Part shown: positions 26,945 through 35,613 of the stretch, one piece after another | How positions within the stretch are numbered: position 1 is the first letter of the stretch | Layout of the letters: every line of letters starts with the position of its first letter | Assembly (NCBI RefSeq): GCF_000331305.1 | Contig: NZ_KB217478.1 | Location: 5,057,595 to 5,121,594 of the forward strand | Origin: Calothrix sp. PCC 7103 | GTDB lineage: Bacteria; Cyanobacteriota; Cyanobacteriia; Cyanobacteriales; Nostocaceae | Length of the DNA stretch: 64,000 nt | Direction: 5' to 3' | Made by a program: the position numbers and the translations under genes | Notes under the pieces: model-generated | The model's input: only the letters and a program-made list of their open reading frames with translations | Databases searched by the model: none | Told to the model about the DNA's origin: nothing

Positions 26945-27199
26945 GTATAAAATTATTTTTCTTCTATATATACTACTATTTTTGTTTGCGAGTTAGTCGA
27001 TGGGAAATATGTAAAGAGGGCGTTCTAAGGTAATGATTTAATTGTCTTCCATTCATTCCCTAACCTTAACTTTACCGCACAACAGGTTTTTGATGCCGCT
27101 CAAGAAGAATAAATAATAATATACTCTTGTGGAATAATGTACTCTTGTGGAATGGGCATCCTTGCCCGTCCTTACTAATCAAAAATCTTGTGTATAACT

Positions 27200-28054
27200 C
27201 TACTGTGCCATCAAATTTCGTAATTGTTGCCACTCAGGCAGCCATGTCCATACATCCTCTACCGTTTCTTCAATTCCTTTGAGAATACGCTCACGAAAAA
27301 GGACCGGAGTATCAAAACCAAATCTAGCAAGTTCGTCTCGCATTCCATAAAGTAAATCTTTACCCGCAAAAAAGGTCATATAATTTTGATTTATAAATCG
27401 GCTACCTCCTGGGCAACAAGTAGGCAATAACCGCTCAAACTCTTCTAGAGGATTCTTTTTAGGTGAGGCAAGCTTTTGCTCGTATTGCTTAATGATGCTG
27501 TTTAATTCGGCTTTGCAGTTAACGGGTGTTAATCCTTTATCTTTCGGAAAGCGATAACCTTCTTTTTTATCTCTTTCATCTCCCCATGAGTTGTAAGGCG
27601 TTGATGGGCGATGTGAGAGGTAAAGTGATAGTGTAATTCTAGCTGCGGTATAGGCGCCTATTTTTTCAGCAGAAGCTTTTAGTGCTGCGCGATACTGCTC
27701 CATTGGTGGTGCATCACACAAGAGTGATTTTTTAACTACTTTAGGGTCAATCAAATAATTTTCTATTTCTTTTCTTTCCCAATACCAACCTAAAGGAACT
27801 TGTGTACCAGTTTCTGTTATGTACCAATTGCGTGGTATAGCTGTTGGGGGATTTTCATCATCGTCAAAATCACGGTCTCTTAGTCCTGCTACGGTTTAAC
27901 CCGTCCGTACATCTTTAGCGCCAAGTATTCTTTGTGCTAAACCTTGTTTACTACCAATTGGTCGTACTATGCAACCAGGGGGGATGATGGCGCCTATTGC
28001 TCGCACATCTGGACTTTTAGCGACACCTTCGCAGTATAAAATATTTACAGGCAC
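27200..28054 (-). pseudogene. TOPRIM (DUF4435/OLD-like) nuclease gene with one in-frame stop
   Basis: From GTG 28054, overlapping the ATPase stop by 10 bases, one frame runs 284 residues to 27200, broken only by a TAA at codon 53 (27896-27898). Before the stop: VPVNILYCEGVAKSPDVRAI with the TOPRIM Glu, and GCIVRPIGSKQGLAQRI. After it: TVAGLRDRDFDDDENPP with the acidic DRD motif, and LGWYWERKEIENYL as in DUF4435/OLD-type partners of AAA ATPases. There is no frameshift. Internal restart at Met101 (27754) would lack the TOPRIM core. It may be a recent inactivation, a sequencing error or a recoded stop. Confidence 0.75.
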
Positions 28055-29145
28055 AGCGAACCCCCAGTCAAACGGTAAGTATCATCTTCACCAATTACAT
28101 CGCTGACAGCATCACTATGGGTTGTCACAATAAACTGACAGGTTGAGCAAAGCTTAGGAAGTTGTCTTATTAATAGTTGTGCGACTGGTGGATGAAGGTT
28201 TAAGTCGATTTCATCAACTAATACTACTGAATATGCTATTTGTTGGCGTACAAACTCGTAAAGTATGGGAAATACCGATTGTTCCCCTGCTGACATCTCA
28301 ACAATATCGTAATTACGGCGCCCGTCATTGATTAAAAAGTAGTAATCTTCTGGTGTAGGGGAATCTACACCAGGCATTGGTTCTACGCCAGCAAACGACC
28401 TTTCTGGAAATATCTTGGTATATAAGTTTTCTAATTGTGTTAAGTAATCTATGCTTGAAGTATGAGTTAATTGAGCAAATTTCCAACCATTTAGGTATTT
28501 ACGTAACCTTGCTACACCTACTTCAAACGATACTCTTCCACTAGTAGATTTATTTATATTAATGCGTGCAGGACTGGCGCCGTTTTCTTCTTTTTGCGGA
28601 GTTACACCAAGATTACGAAACTGGTCGAACCAAAAAATACCTGGTAGCTTATAAAACTCAGAACGCACTGCTGGGTCTGTCTCAAGCAAACTGCGTGCAT
28701 AATAACGTCCAGCAAATTGAAAATATTGGGGATCTGAAGCAGCATAACAGCGTTCACCATCCAAAACAAGCTGAACACGCTTATGATTACCAGGTTCAAT
28801 TAAACTTCGTTCCGATTGAGTTGCAGCCCACTTATGGAATAATGCACGAGTCGTAGCTATTTCGTCGTCTGTAAATAGTACTTCAATTTCAATGCGCGGC
28901 GCCCCCCAACGCTGGTAACGACCAGGAAGAAACCCCAACCAGTCAAAATCGGTAACACGTCGAATTTGCTTTGTTGCCAGTGCTAAAGGAAGTGCAATAG
29001 CTTGCAGTAGCGTTGTTTTACCCGTACCGTTATCACCTATAACTAAAAAACGGTTACTAACTGCGTTAAGAGTTTGATTTTTAAATGACACTTCCAAACG
29101 CTCAAAGCGTTTAAAGTTTTTAATAGTGATAGATTCTACTTTCAT
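28045..29145 (-). CDS. AAA ATPase (SMC/OLD-like), putative defence component
   Basis: A 366-residue ABC-type ATPase. Residues 1-20 (MKVESITIKNFKRFERLEVS) are the usual RecF/OLD start, followed by Walker A GDNGTGKT (37-44), a signature-like EMSAGEQSVFPI, Walker B VVLVDEIDLNLHP (about 307-319) and the switch His in IVTTHSDAV. With the overlapping TOPRIM gene downstream it resembles two-gene OLD-like defence pairs such as PARIS (AriA plus a DUF4435 effector). Assignment to a named system is an inference. The ATPase itself appears intact. Confidence 0.85.
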   Translation of the reverse strand: MKVESITIKNFKRFERLEVSFKNQTLNAVSNRFLVIGDNGTGKTTLLQAIALPLALATKQIRRVTDFDWLGFLPGRYQRWGAPRIEIEVLFTDDEIATTRALFHKWAATQSERSLIEPGNHKRVQLVLDGERCYAASDPQYFQFAGRYYARSLLETDPAVRSEFYKLPGIFWFDQFRNLGVTPQKEENGASPARININKSTSGRVSFEVGVARLRKYLNGWKFAQLTHTSSIDYLTQLENLYTKIFPERSFAGVEPMPGVDSPTPEDYYFLINDGRRNYDIVEMSAGEQSVFPILYEFVRQQIAYSVVLVDEIDLNLHPPVAQLLIRQLPKLCSTCQFIVTTHSDAVSDVIGEDDTYRLTGGSLCL

Positions 29146-29171
29146 AATTAAGTTGTAGCGCTCTTAAGGAA

Positions 29172-29417
29172 TTAGGTTGTAATAATACATCCAGCTTCGA
29201 TAATAGCCTCCTTACAAACGCGCCCACGGAAACCCTGTACAATGGTATCAATATTTTCTCCTTTCTCAAGTCGTTCGAGTACACCACTAACTTCAATGCG
29301 CGTATATTTAAAAGTGGGTCGCTCCCCGCAAACACCTACTGCTCGAACAACGTACTTTCCAAGCGGTCGATAGCAGTAAGTTTCTCCATTAACTACTTCT
29401 GTTACAAAGCTTTGCAT
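29172..29417 (-). CDS. DUF433-like antitoxin, no toxin partner visible
   Basis: An 81-residue protein with RPTFKYTRIEVSGVLERL, IDTIVQGFRGRV and CKEAIIEAGCIITT, matching the DUF433 helix-turn-helix-like core. It lies 26 bases upstream of the ATPase gene on the same strand, so it may belong to that unit as a regulator. No DUF5615 toxin follows. A truncated 3' copy lies at 26018-26083. Confidence 0.72.
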   Translation of the reverse strand: MQSFVTEVVNGETYCYRPLGKYVVRAVGVCGERPTFKYTRIEVSGVLERLEKGENIDTIVQGFRGRVCKEAIIEAGCIITT

Positions 29418-29490
29418 ATCTCATAATTTCAAACACGATTAATAGTATTATTTTACTCACCAATCTTAAAAGATAAGATTGGTGACATAT

Positions 29491-29739
29491 TTAAGTTTTA
29501 TGAATATCTTCTGCTAACCAGGCTATACGTTGCTCTACAATTTCAAGCGTTTTCATTAGTTTTTCCTTTCGCTTCTGTAATTGTTGCATTCTTGCCTGTT
29601 TATCTTTGTGCAATTTAACTAATCGCTGTTCTTCTTCTACCGACATTCGTGAAGTACTAGCGCATTTTTCTAGTTCATCACGTTCTGCCCATTTCTTAAT
29701 TTGTTCTGGTGTTGGTTTATACGAGGATGTATCTAACAT
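29491..29739 (-). CDS. Small coiled-coil protein, function unknown
   Basis: An 82-residue, highly charged helical protein (EEEQRLVKLHKDKQARMQQL and continuing heptads). No signal, membrane helix or known domain is seen. It lies in the accessory island on the same strand as its neighbours, 73 bases upstream of the DUF433-like gene. Similar small proteins occur beside toxin-antitoxin genes, but the family is not recognised. Confidence 0.5.
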   Translation of the reverse strand: MLDTSSYKPTPEQIKKWAERDELEKCASTSRMSVEEEQRLVKLHKDKQARMQQLQKRKEKLMKTLEIVEQRIAWLAEDIHKT

Positions 29740-29758
29740 AATTTATTTACCCATCTAA

Positions 29759-29896
29759 TTAAGTATTAAATCTTCTACGCTGTTCCAAGTCAGACAGAAG
29801 CATATCTCCCGCAGTAATTATCAATATCATTTCTCCTGAACCATTTGTCTCTACAAATTCGATGCTTCTGTAAAAAGGTTTGGCATCTACAATTGC
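29759..29896 (-). pseudogene. 3' gene fragment without start codon
   Basis: Minus-strand codons ending at a TAA at 29759-29761 read TFAIVDAKPFYRSIEFVETN then GSGEMILITAGDMLLSDLEQ and RRRFNT. The sequence looks protein-like, but no start codon lies upstream before the xisI stop. I do not recognise the parent family. It is probably the residue of a gene cut by the xisI-side rearrangement. Confidence 0.45.
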
Positions 29897-29904
29897 AAAT
29901 GTTC

Positions 29905-30243
29905 TTACGCAACAGCAAACTCTGTATATTGTCTCACATGAGGTGGATGAAATGCCAAAACAATTTCCTCTCTTGCGATTCCCTTCTGTAACAAATCTGT
30001 TGCTACTCCATCTTCTGTTCTATCTTCCTCAATCCAAATTTTGTTATTCTTCAAACGAATATGAATCATCACACTTTTAATTCGCTCATCTTTCTGCCAA
30101 CCTATCAACAGCAAAAGGTACTGGTTGTGTACTTCATCAAAGGCTACAGCACTTTCGGTTGTAGAACCCGATTTTTCGTTCAGTTCATGGTATTCAGTCA
30201 AAACTTCTTTGACAATTTTTTGGTGATGGTTTAATCTATCCAT
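29905..30243 (-). CDS. xisI: XisI-family protein
   Basis: A complete 112-residue XisI, named as an fdxN-element excision controlling factor in Anabaena. Family features are the start MDRLNHHQKIVKEVLTEY, the central LLLIGWQKDERI, IHIRLKNNKIWIEEDRTEDG and the end FHPPHVRQYTEFAVA. XisI normally pairs with XisH, an endonuclease-fold protein; here it overlaps the truncated xisH by 13 bases. Such pairs are common in cyanobacteria outside the fdxN element and may be toxin-antitoxin-like, but that is unproven. Confidence 0.88.
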   Translation of the reverse strand: MDRLNHHQKIVKEVLTEYHELNEKSGSTTESAVAFDEVHNQYLLLLIGWQKDERIKSVMIHIRLKNNKIWIEEDRTEDGVATDLLQKGIAREEIVLAFHPPHVRQYTEFAVA

Positions 30244-30533
30244 TGTACAATTACCTCACTTTCTGGATCAACTATTAACAGCTTAACTGGATTGCGATTG
30301 ATAATCATTTGCGCTAATTTGCTTTGAAAATTACTTTTATAGGTTCCTTGTGTAATCGCCAAATATAATTTAAAATCTAATGCTGTTTCTACCAAAACAT
30401 CTCGATAAACAACATACTGACCTACAGCTTGTTCTAGGTCATTGACAAAGGAGCGACCCAAGGGGTGGCTGGCGCCTGCACATTGATTCTGTGTAAGCGT
30501 GTTTGTTAAAGAATACAATACTCTGGGTTGCAA
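30231..30533 (-). pseudogene. xisH: N-terminally truncated xisH
   Basis: The last 80 codons match XisH: RSFVNDLEQAVGQYVVYRDV, LYLAITQGTYKSNF and VKLLIVDPESEVIVQWID. XisH is usually about 138 residues with an N-terminal catalytic half (around AVEIKS); that half is absent here. The first 25 codons of the open frame (MQPRVLYSLTNTLTQNQ and following) are unrelated sequence containing a GGCGCC at the junction, fused to the end of an upstream xisI copy. The nuclease-fold part is therefore lost. Confidence 0.75.
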
Positions 30534-30811
30534 GCTCTGAGATGAGGTGGTACTAGTCCTAAAACAATGTTCGATTTTGGAATACCTACAAATGCTAATT
30601 CCTCACCAATCTCAATATCTGTTTTATTTAGTTGAATCCAAACTTTATCTTCAATAATATCAAGATGAAGAATCGGATTAAAAATGTGTTTCGACCCGTT
30701 CCAGCCTGTTCGTAATAGTTGGTAACGGTCGCTATGAGTATCAAAAACAGTTATAATTTGAATTGGCTGATTATCTTCTGAGGTATCAGCATGGGCGGAA
30801 AGAACTTCCAT
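30506..30811 (-). CDS. Second XisI-family protein, N-terminus slightly shortened
   Basis: A 101-residue XisI paralogue: DRYQLLRTGWNGSKHI, LHLDIIEDKVWIQLNKTDIE and NIVLGLVPPHLRACNPEYCI. The frame upstream of ATG 30811 still encodes EVYRKLI, as expected for the family start, but meets a stop before any start codon. About ten N-terminal residues are therefore missing from the predicted product. It overlaps the truncated xisH by 28 bases at its 3' end. It is divergent from the copy at 29905-30243. Confidence 0.72.
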   Translation of the reverse strand: MEVLSAHADTSEDNQPIQIITVFDTHSDRYQLLRTGWNGSKHIFNPILHLDIIEDKVWIQLNKTDIEIGEELAFVGIPKSNIVLGLVPPHLRACNPEYCIL

Positions 30812-30975
30812 AATTAGCTTACGGTATACTTCTTTTATAGGCGCCTCAGCTTAATTACGAGAATCTTCAACGGTTTGATTTATTACTGTTCTGGATTCGG
30901 TATCTATTGCTCTACCTTAACCATCCGTTACAACTAGGATTAAATAGTAAAATTTGTAACTAGTCCAGAAGATTC

Positions 30976-31422
30976 TCAAATCTCCAAGGCACCTAAAACT
31001 ATAACCCGCAATTCAGTAACTCGTTGCAGGGCAGCATCATTAGTTAAAAATGCATCACAACCAGCCACTAATGCTGTCGCCACCTGTAAGGAATCTGGTA
31101 GCTTCAAACCATAACGAACCCTAATCTCTGCTGCTTTTTGACTTACAAAAGCTGTAATTGGGACAAACGAGATACCATCAGTATTTGTAAGCAAATCTGT
31201 GAAATCTTGTTGAGTTTGAGCTTGTCCCAACCGAATTGGCATTACCAAACATTCTGCTAACGTTACAGGTGAAGCCACAGCCTGGAAACTACCCTCAGTT
31301 AGCAATTTAAATATTGAATAAGCAACCTCGGCAAAGCCAGAAGTTTTCTCAAGGTAGTAAATAACGGGGGCTGTATCCAAAAAAACCTTGTTTACACCCC
31401 CGAACGCATCGCTGATCTTCAT
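30976..31422 (-). CDS. VapC-like PIN-domain toxin
   Basis: A 148-residue PIN protein. The four acidic positions are visible: Asp in VFLDTAPVIYYLE, Glu in TLAECLV, Asp in KLPDSLQVATAL and Asp in AFLTNDAALQRV. It would act as a site-specific RNase. Its start overlaps the stop of the upstream antitoxin-like gene by 4 bases. Confidence 0.9.
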   Translation of the reverse strand: MKISDAFGGVNKVFLDTAPVIYYLEKTSGFAEVAYSIFKLLTEGSFQAVASPVTLAECLVMPIRLGQAQTQQDFTDLLTNTDGISFVPITAFVSQKAAEIRVRYGLKLPDSLQVATALVAGCDAFLTNDAALQRVTELRVIVLGALEI

Positions 31423-31670
31423 GATTGTCTTCTCAACAAGGATTCACGTTCATCCCACTCATCTCTCAATTGAGAGACCCAGACTTGAGCATCCATTCCG
31501 GATAATAAATTAGGCGCTACCCCATAAAACTCAGTTGCTTTACGCTTTGGTAATCGTGCTGTTTCTGACTGTGTAGAAACTTGCCCCGTTAGACGCTCAA
31601 TCAGCTGAAGTTGTTCTGAAGTTGATAGTCCTTGAGCTTGCTTTAATACCGCTTCTAGCTGCGGACTCAT
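31419..31670 (-). CDS. Putative antitoxin of the VapC-like pair
   Basis: An 83-residue protein with a helical N-terminus (LEAVLKQAQGLSTSEQLQLI) and an acidic, Trp-containing tail (VWVSQLRDEWDERESLL) that could block the toxin active site. The family is not named here; the role follows from order, overlap and size. Confidence 0.72.
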   Translation of the reverse strand: MSPQLEAVLKQAQGLSTSEQLQLIERLTGQVSTQSETARLPKRKATEFYGVAPNLLSGMDAQVWVSQLRDEWDERESLLRRQS

Positions 31671-31880
31671 ATATATTCTCTCTTTAAACTAGTGTGAATA
31701 TAGATATTTTACTTCTATTTTACTTCTGTTCCCTCTTTTTAAGCAGTGCTAGCACACACATTAATTATCACATTACACCGTAACAAGCCCTTAACAAGCA
31801 CTGCTTTAGTTAATCTTGATTTGTGGCGCCCACAACGATAAACTCCAGTTAGCAACCCTATCCCATCAACAAACCATCCG

Positions 31881-32849
31881 TTACATCCGTTCCATCCGTT
31901 GCAAATAGCCATTCCTCCACAAATAAAAAGGACTAATCAAACTACTAACAAACAACTGCATCTCACAAGCAGCAACTAATTCTGTGAAAGCTCGGCGCCT
32001 GTATTTAATGACATGAGTTATTATTTTGCGTAAATCATTAATCATGTAAGCGAAACAAGCAAAAGGTCTTAAAGGTGGTTTAATATTAACCATTCTAGTA
32101 ACATATCTACTTAAACCGATACCGCGAAAAAAAGGAATTAAATATTCTTTTTGCAGGCGCCAGTGTGGGATTTGATGGTGAATTACCATAGCAGGGTTGT
32201 ACCAAATTTCCCATCCGGCTTTTTGGATATATGAGAGCATTTCAGTATCTTCACCAGTAAGCATGTTACCGTTGGCTCGACCAGTGAGGATTGGGTTTTG
32301 TGGTATGTCTTGCCATGCTTGTTTACGAACAACTAAACCTGCTGATGGAGGCAGCAATTTTTTACGCTTGTCGTACAGTAAGGGAATATCACCACGTTCG
32401 GTGATAGCGAGAAAAGGTGTAATGCGTTTAAAGTTTGGTGGTGGTTCAGTTTCCCAAGCAGGATGTATAAGACTTGCATAGGCGCCACATTTAGGATGCT
32501 GTGTACTAAATGTATATGCAGCATATACCCAATTTGGTTCTGGATAATTATCGTCGTCAAGGAAACCTATGAGTGTACCTTGCGCTTCTAATACTGCGCG
32601 CTTACGTGCGTGTGCGGCGCCTTGTTGGGTTTCGAGACAGTATTTGAGTGGGAAAGGGTGGCGCCAGTCTTTTTGATATTCGTGTACTATTTTAGCGGTG
32701 TCGTCTGTACTGTTGTTGTCAACTACTATGATTTCCCAGGTAATTTGTTCGGTGTTGATTTGGTTTTGTAGGAGTTGGAGGAGAGTGGGAAGGCGATGGG
32801 CGCCGTTATAGGTGGGAATGGCGATGGTTAGGTTAATATCTTGGGACAT
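31881..32849 (-). CDS. hpsE: Hormogonium polysaccharide glycosyltransferase HpsE
   Basis: A 322-residue GT2 enzyme. GT-A motifs are LTIAIPTYNGAHRL, EIIVVDNNSTDDT, QGAAHARKRA, FLDDDNYP (DxD-like) and ITERGDIPLL followed by PPSAGLVVRK; GEDTEMLSYIQKAGWEIWYN is typical of the HpsE group. The C-terminal third is hydrophobic and probably membrane-associated. It ends the hpsA-B-C-D-E run. A paralogue lies at 45053-46015 and a decayed fragment at 24900-25124. It is thought to build the polysaccharide used by gliding hormogonia. Confidence 0.86.
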   Translation of the reverse strand: MSQDINLTIAIPTYNGAHRLPTLLQLLQNQINTEQITWEIIVVDNNSTDDTAKIVHEYQKDWRHPFPLKYCLETQQGAAHARKRAVLEAQGTLIGFLDDDNYPEPNWVYAAYTFSTQHPKCGAYASLIHPAWETEPPPNFKRITPFLAITERGDIPLLYDKRKKLLPPSAGLVVRKQAWQDIPQNPILTGRANGNMLTGEDTEMLSYIQKAGWEIWYNPAMVIHHQIPHWRLQKEYLIPFFRGIGLSRYVTRMVNIKPPLRPFACFAYMINDLRKIITHVIKYRRRAFTELVAACEMQLFVSSLISPFYLWRNGYLQRMERM

Positions 32850-32995
32850 AGATAATGCAATTCTTATTTTGTGAAGTAAATAATAAATCTAAGACAATCA
32901 AAAATGCGCTCGACTCTTCAATCTTGTCTCATCGGCGCATTTACAATACTCGTATTTATACTGTTTTTTAGTTAAAGCATATTGTGAAATTTTAC

Positions 32996-33670
32996 TTAAT
33001 TACACGCATCATTTTCTATTTGCATACCTCCGAGTAATGTTTCAACAATTACACATCGCCTTACGTTACTCGGCTGGCTAGTATTATTAGATTGAGGAAC
33101 AGCAAGTACAACTTTCAATTGAGTATCAGAACCAACAGGTAGACTACCTGTATAATCAAAGCTAATTGTTTTAACATCCGTAGACGTTAAGACTGATATA
33201 GCGCTAGCCTTTTTGTTGTAGCTAGTACCAAGATTTGTACCTGCCCATATCTGATTTGATTTAAGCTCCATACCTTCTCCTATGTTCTGCCACGACGCAC
33301 CAGAAGGAGGAGTGGTGCCAGGGTGAACAAGCAATTTTGGCATATTATTTTCTAGCTTGAAACTAGCACTATACGTGAGCTTTTTATTTTTAGCTTCTGA
33401 CTGCGCTCTTTGAAGTGCCGCAAAAACTGTATCATTGGCTTTGTTTATCCTTTGCCTATTTGTAAAGGCTAACCAACTAGGAGCTGCAATCGCTGATAGA
33501 ATTCCAATAATGACAACTACTGCAAGCATTTCAATTAGAGTAAATCCAACAGATGATTGTGAACTACATTCAACTATTGAACTGGTATTAATTAAAGGTA
33601 ATTTTTTATTTGAACTTCTTTTGATTTCTTGACATTGTCGTAATACGTGTAATACAAATTGGTTAATCAT
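32996..33670 (-). CDS. hpsD: GspH-like pseudopilin, HpsD candidate
   Basis: A 224-residue pseudopilin with an unusually long leader of about 41 residues before the class III site (SVGFTLIEMLAVVVIIGILS; Gly before cleavage, Glu at +5). The mature helix continues into AAPSWLAFTNRQRINKANDT and a GspH-like C-terminal domain with two Cys. It is 12 bases after hpsC. The letter D is assigned from position and size; a shorter start is possible because the leader is long. Confidence 0.75.
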   Translation of the reverse strand: MINQFVLHVLRQCQEIKRSSNKKLPLINTSSIVECSSQSSVGFTLIEMLAVVVIIGILSAIAAPSWLAFTNRQRINKANDTVFAALQRAQSEAKNKKLTYSASFKLENNMPKLLVHPGTTPPSGASWQNIGEGMELKSNQIWAGTNLGTSYNKKASAISVLTSTDVKTISFDYTGSLPVGSDTQLKVVLAVPQSNNTSQPSNVRRCVIVETLLGGMQIENDACN

Positions 33671-33682
33671 AATTTTTAAGCT

Positions 33683-34816
33683 TTATTCAACACCAAGGAA
33701 TCCACGACCTTTTATTTGGATACTAGCAGTAGGAAAGTATTGAGAATTACTTTGGCTATATTTTCCTCCCGTTTGAAATCTAGCTAAAGCATTTCCTCTT
33801 ATGAAAACCCGTGCTATGTATTTTTCAGAATTCACACACGCATAAAAGCTACCTGTTTGCAAATTTGCAGGCGCTCCACTTGTGCCATATCTTGGAACTT
33901 GTTGTTCATCTGCATTACAGCTAGGTGTTGGCGCTCCATCATCTACTCTACTTTGATCGATAAAATCAACTAAAGTAGTCAATCTATTTACATTTAAATC
34001 ATAATTCTCTGAGTGCCTAGTCCAACTACCAAATTTTTTATTTAAATCTCCTGCAACAGATAGATTAAATGGCATAAAGCCTTTATCTGGTAGTAAATTG
34101 TATCTTACAGTTCTTGGAGTTGTAGTTCCATTAACTGTTTCTGTGCGAGTTTCACCACCAGTCGCTTCGTCTCGACGAATACCATCCCTAATTTCCCATC
34201 TTTCAATTCTAGCAGTGGTCTGGTTCCAAGTTGTGCTATTATCGTTGACCAAGTAATATACTACAAGCGAGTAAAGCATATAATCTTGGTTGTTGCACGT
34301 GCCGCCAAGAAGGTTAGTCAAACAACCTGCTTGCCTCTCTGTACTAGCATTAACTCTCACAACTTGATCTTTTCCTAAGAAATAACGTTTCCAAAAAACA
34401 AGTATTGGCACTTTTGTTATTTCTGTACTATTGGGTAGCTGATTAATTATTCCTGGGATACTCTTGGTTGTGTCAGAGTCAACTTTACCATAGAGGCTGT
34501 CAGCATCATAAATATATATTGCTTGCTCCATATCTTGGGCAATATAATCTAGCGCTGTTTGAATCTCTTGCTCTGAATTTGTCTTTGCTTGCTCTTTACG
34601 GTCTGTATCTAAGATATTAACCATAAATCCTAGTAGCGGAGTTATAACCAAGACTGCGATAATCATGGCAACAAGCAGTTCAATAAGAGTAAAGCCTTGT
34701 TGCAACTCGTCTTGGTAACGGAGCTTGATTCGGTTTTTAAGAACATATTTAATTAGGGTATTCATCCAATGGCTTTCCTTTAATCGTTCACTCTTTATAC
34801 GTGCAGCCAGTTTCAA
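33683..34816 (-). CDS. hpsC: Hormogonium polysaccharide secretion pseudopilin HpsC
   Basis: A 377-residue PilW/GspJ-type minor pseudopilin. After a leader of about 41 residues comes QQGFTLIELLVAMIIAVLVI (Gly/Glu+5), then NSEQEIQTALDYIAQDMEQ and AIYIYDADSLYG, a pattern characteristic of HpsC. The large globular domain has several Cys, likely disulfide-bonded in the periplasm. It begins 12 bases after hpsB and precedes hpsD by 12, a tight operon. Confidence 0.88.
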   Translation of the reverse strand: MKLAARIKSERLKESHWMNTLIKYVLKNRIKLRYQDELQQGFTLIELLVAMIIAVLVITPLLGFMVNILDTDRKEQAKTNSEQEIQTALDYIAQDMEQAIYIYDADSLYGKVDSDTTKSIPGIINQLPNSTEITKVPILVFWKRYFLGKDQVVRVNASTERQAGCLTNLLGGTCNNQDYMLYSLVVYYLVNDNSTTWNQTTARIERWEIRDGIRRDEATGGETRTETVNGTTTPRTVRYNLLPDKGFMPFNLSVAGDLNKKFGSWTRHSENYDLNVNRLTTLVDFIDQSRVDDGAPTPSCNADEQQVPRYGTSGAPANLQTGSFYACVNSEKYIARVFIRGNALARFQTGGKYSQSNSQYFPTASIQIKGRGFLGVE

Positions 34817-34828
34817 TAATTTTGTATA

Positions 34829-35596
34829 TTATTGACATCCTCCAAAGCGGTCACAATAATCTTGAAATTTTGTAGTTTTAGATGCTATTTCTGTAGTCAT
34901 TTCAGCTAGTGGCGCTTGCCTATTACCTAATCCACCTGTAAAGGTTGCTTGTTTAGCGTTGTCACCAGCTTTCTTCTTTAAAGTAATTCCGCTTCTAAAG
35001 GCATCTGCTCTATAGACTCGTACTGATAAAAGATATCCTTTATCTGAATCATCAGTACTAGTAGTGCTACTGCTACTAGCAGCATTAGTAGTACTACGAA
35101 TAACTTGGATAATTAAATCCCGAACACTGTTATTTGTGCATCCGCCACCATCTTGATCTATGCAATATAAGCTAGCATTTGCGTCATTTTGGCAATACGG
35201 AAAACCACTGACGCTTGTACCGCAGCTAGGCAAGGTAGAACTAGGCGCGCTTACTTCAGCAAAAGTACTGCGCTGGGATGTAAATTGCTTGCTACCATTA
35301 ACTTCGTTTATGTTAACTACCCGCTTAGGTGTAGGAATTACTCCAGCCCGAACACCATCAATATAAGCACGAGCAGCTTGAGTTCCAAGTTCGACCCGCT
35401 TTGCTTGAACTCTGGTAGCGACGGATAGAACAATTACTGGCGCAATTCCAGCTAAGAGTATTGAAGCTACTATTATTGCCATCAAAGACTCAATGATAGT
35501 AAAACCACTTTGGCTTTTTGTCTTCGATGCTTTTAGCTTTACTTGGATAGCAATCTGAAATTTTTCACCAATTTGCTTGTATTTGATCTTCATCAT
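34829..35596 (-). CDS. hpsB: Hormogonium polysaccharide secretion pseudopilin HpsB
   Basis: A 255-residue GspI/PilV-like pseudopilin. Class III signal at about 30-33: SQSGFTIIESLMAIIVASIL, with Gly before the cut and Glu at +5. The typical HpsB continuation VATRVQAKRVELGTQAARAY and IDGVRAG follows. The C-terminal domain is Ser/Thr-rich with Cys residues. It lies 17 bases after hpsA. Together with HpsC and HpsD it would form a type II-like pseudopilus used in polysaccharide export. Confidence 0.88.
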   Translation of the reverse strand: MMKIKYKQIGEKFQIAIQVKLKASKTKSQSGFTIIESLMAIIVASILLAGIAPVIVLSVATRVQAKRVELGTQAARAYIDGVRAGVIPTPKRVVNINEVNGSKQFTSQRSTFAEVSAPSSTLPSCGTSVSGFPYCQNDANASLYCIDQDGGGCTNNSVRDLIIQVIRSTTNAASSSSTTSTDDSDKGYLLSVRVYRADAFRSGITLKKKAGDNAKQATFTGGLGNRQAPLAEMTTEIASKTTKFQDYCDRFGGCQ

Positions 35597-35613
35597 TTAC
35601 CTCAATAGTATTA

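Noticed and set aside
29120-29335. 71-codon minus-strand frame at the ATPase start
   Set aside because: It is out of frame with the DUF433-like gene and runs into the ATPase gene; no family features.
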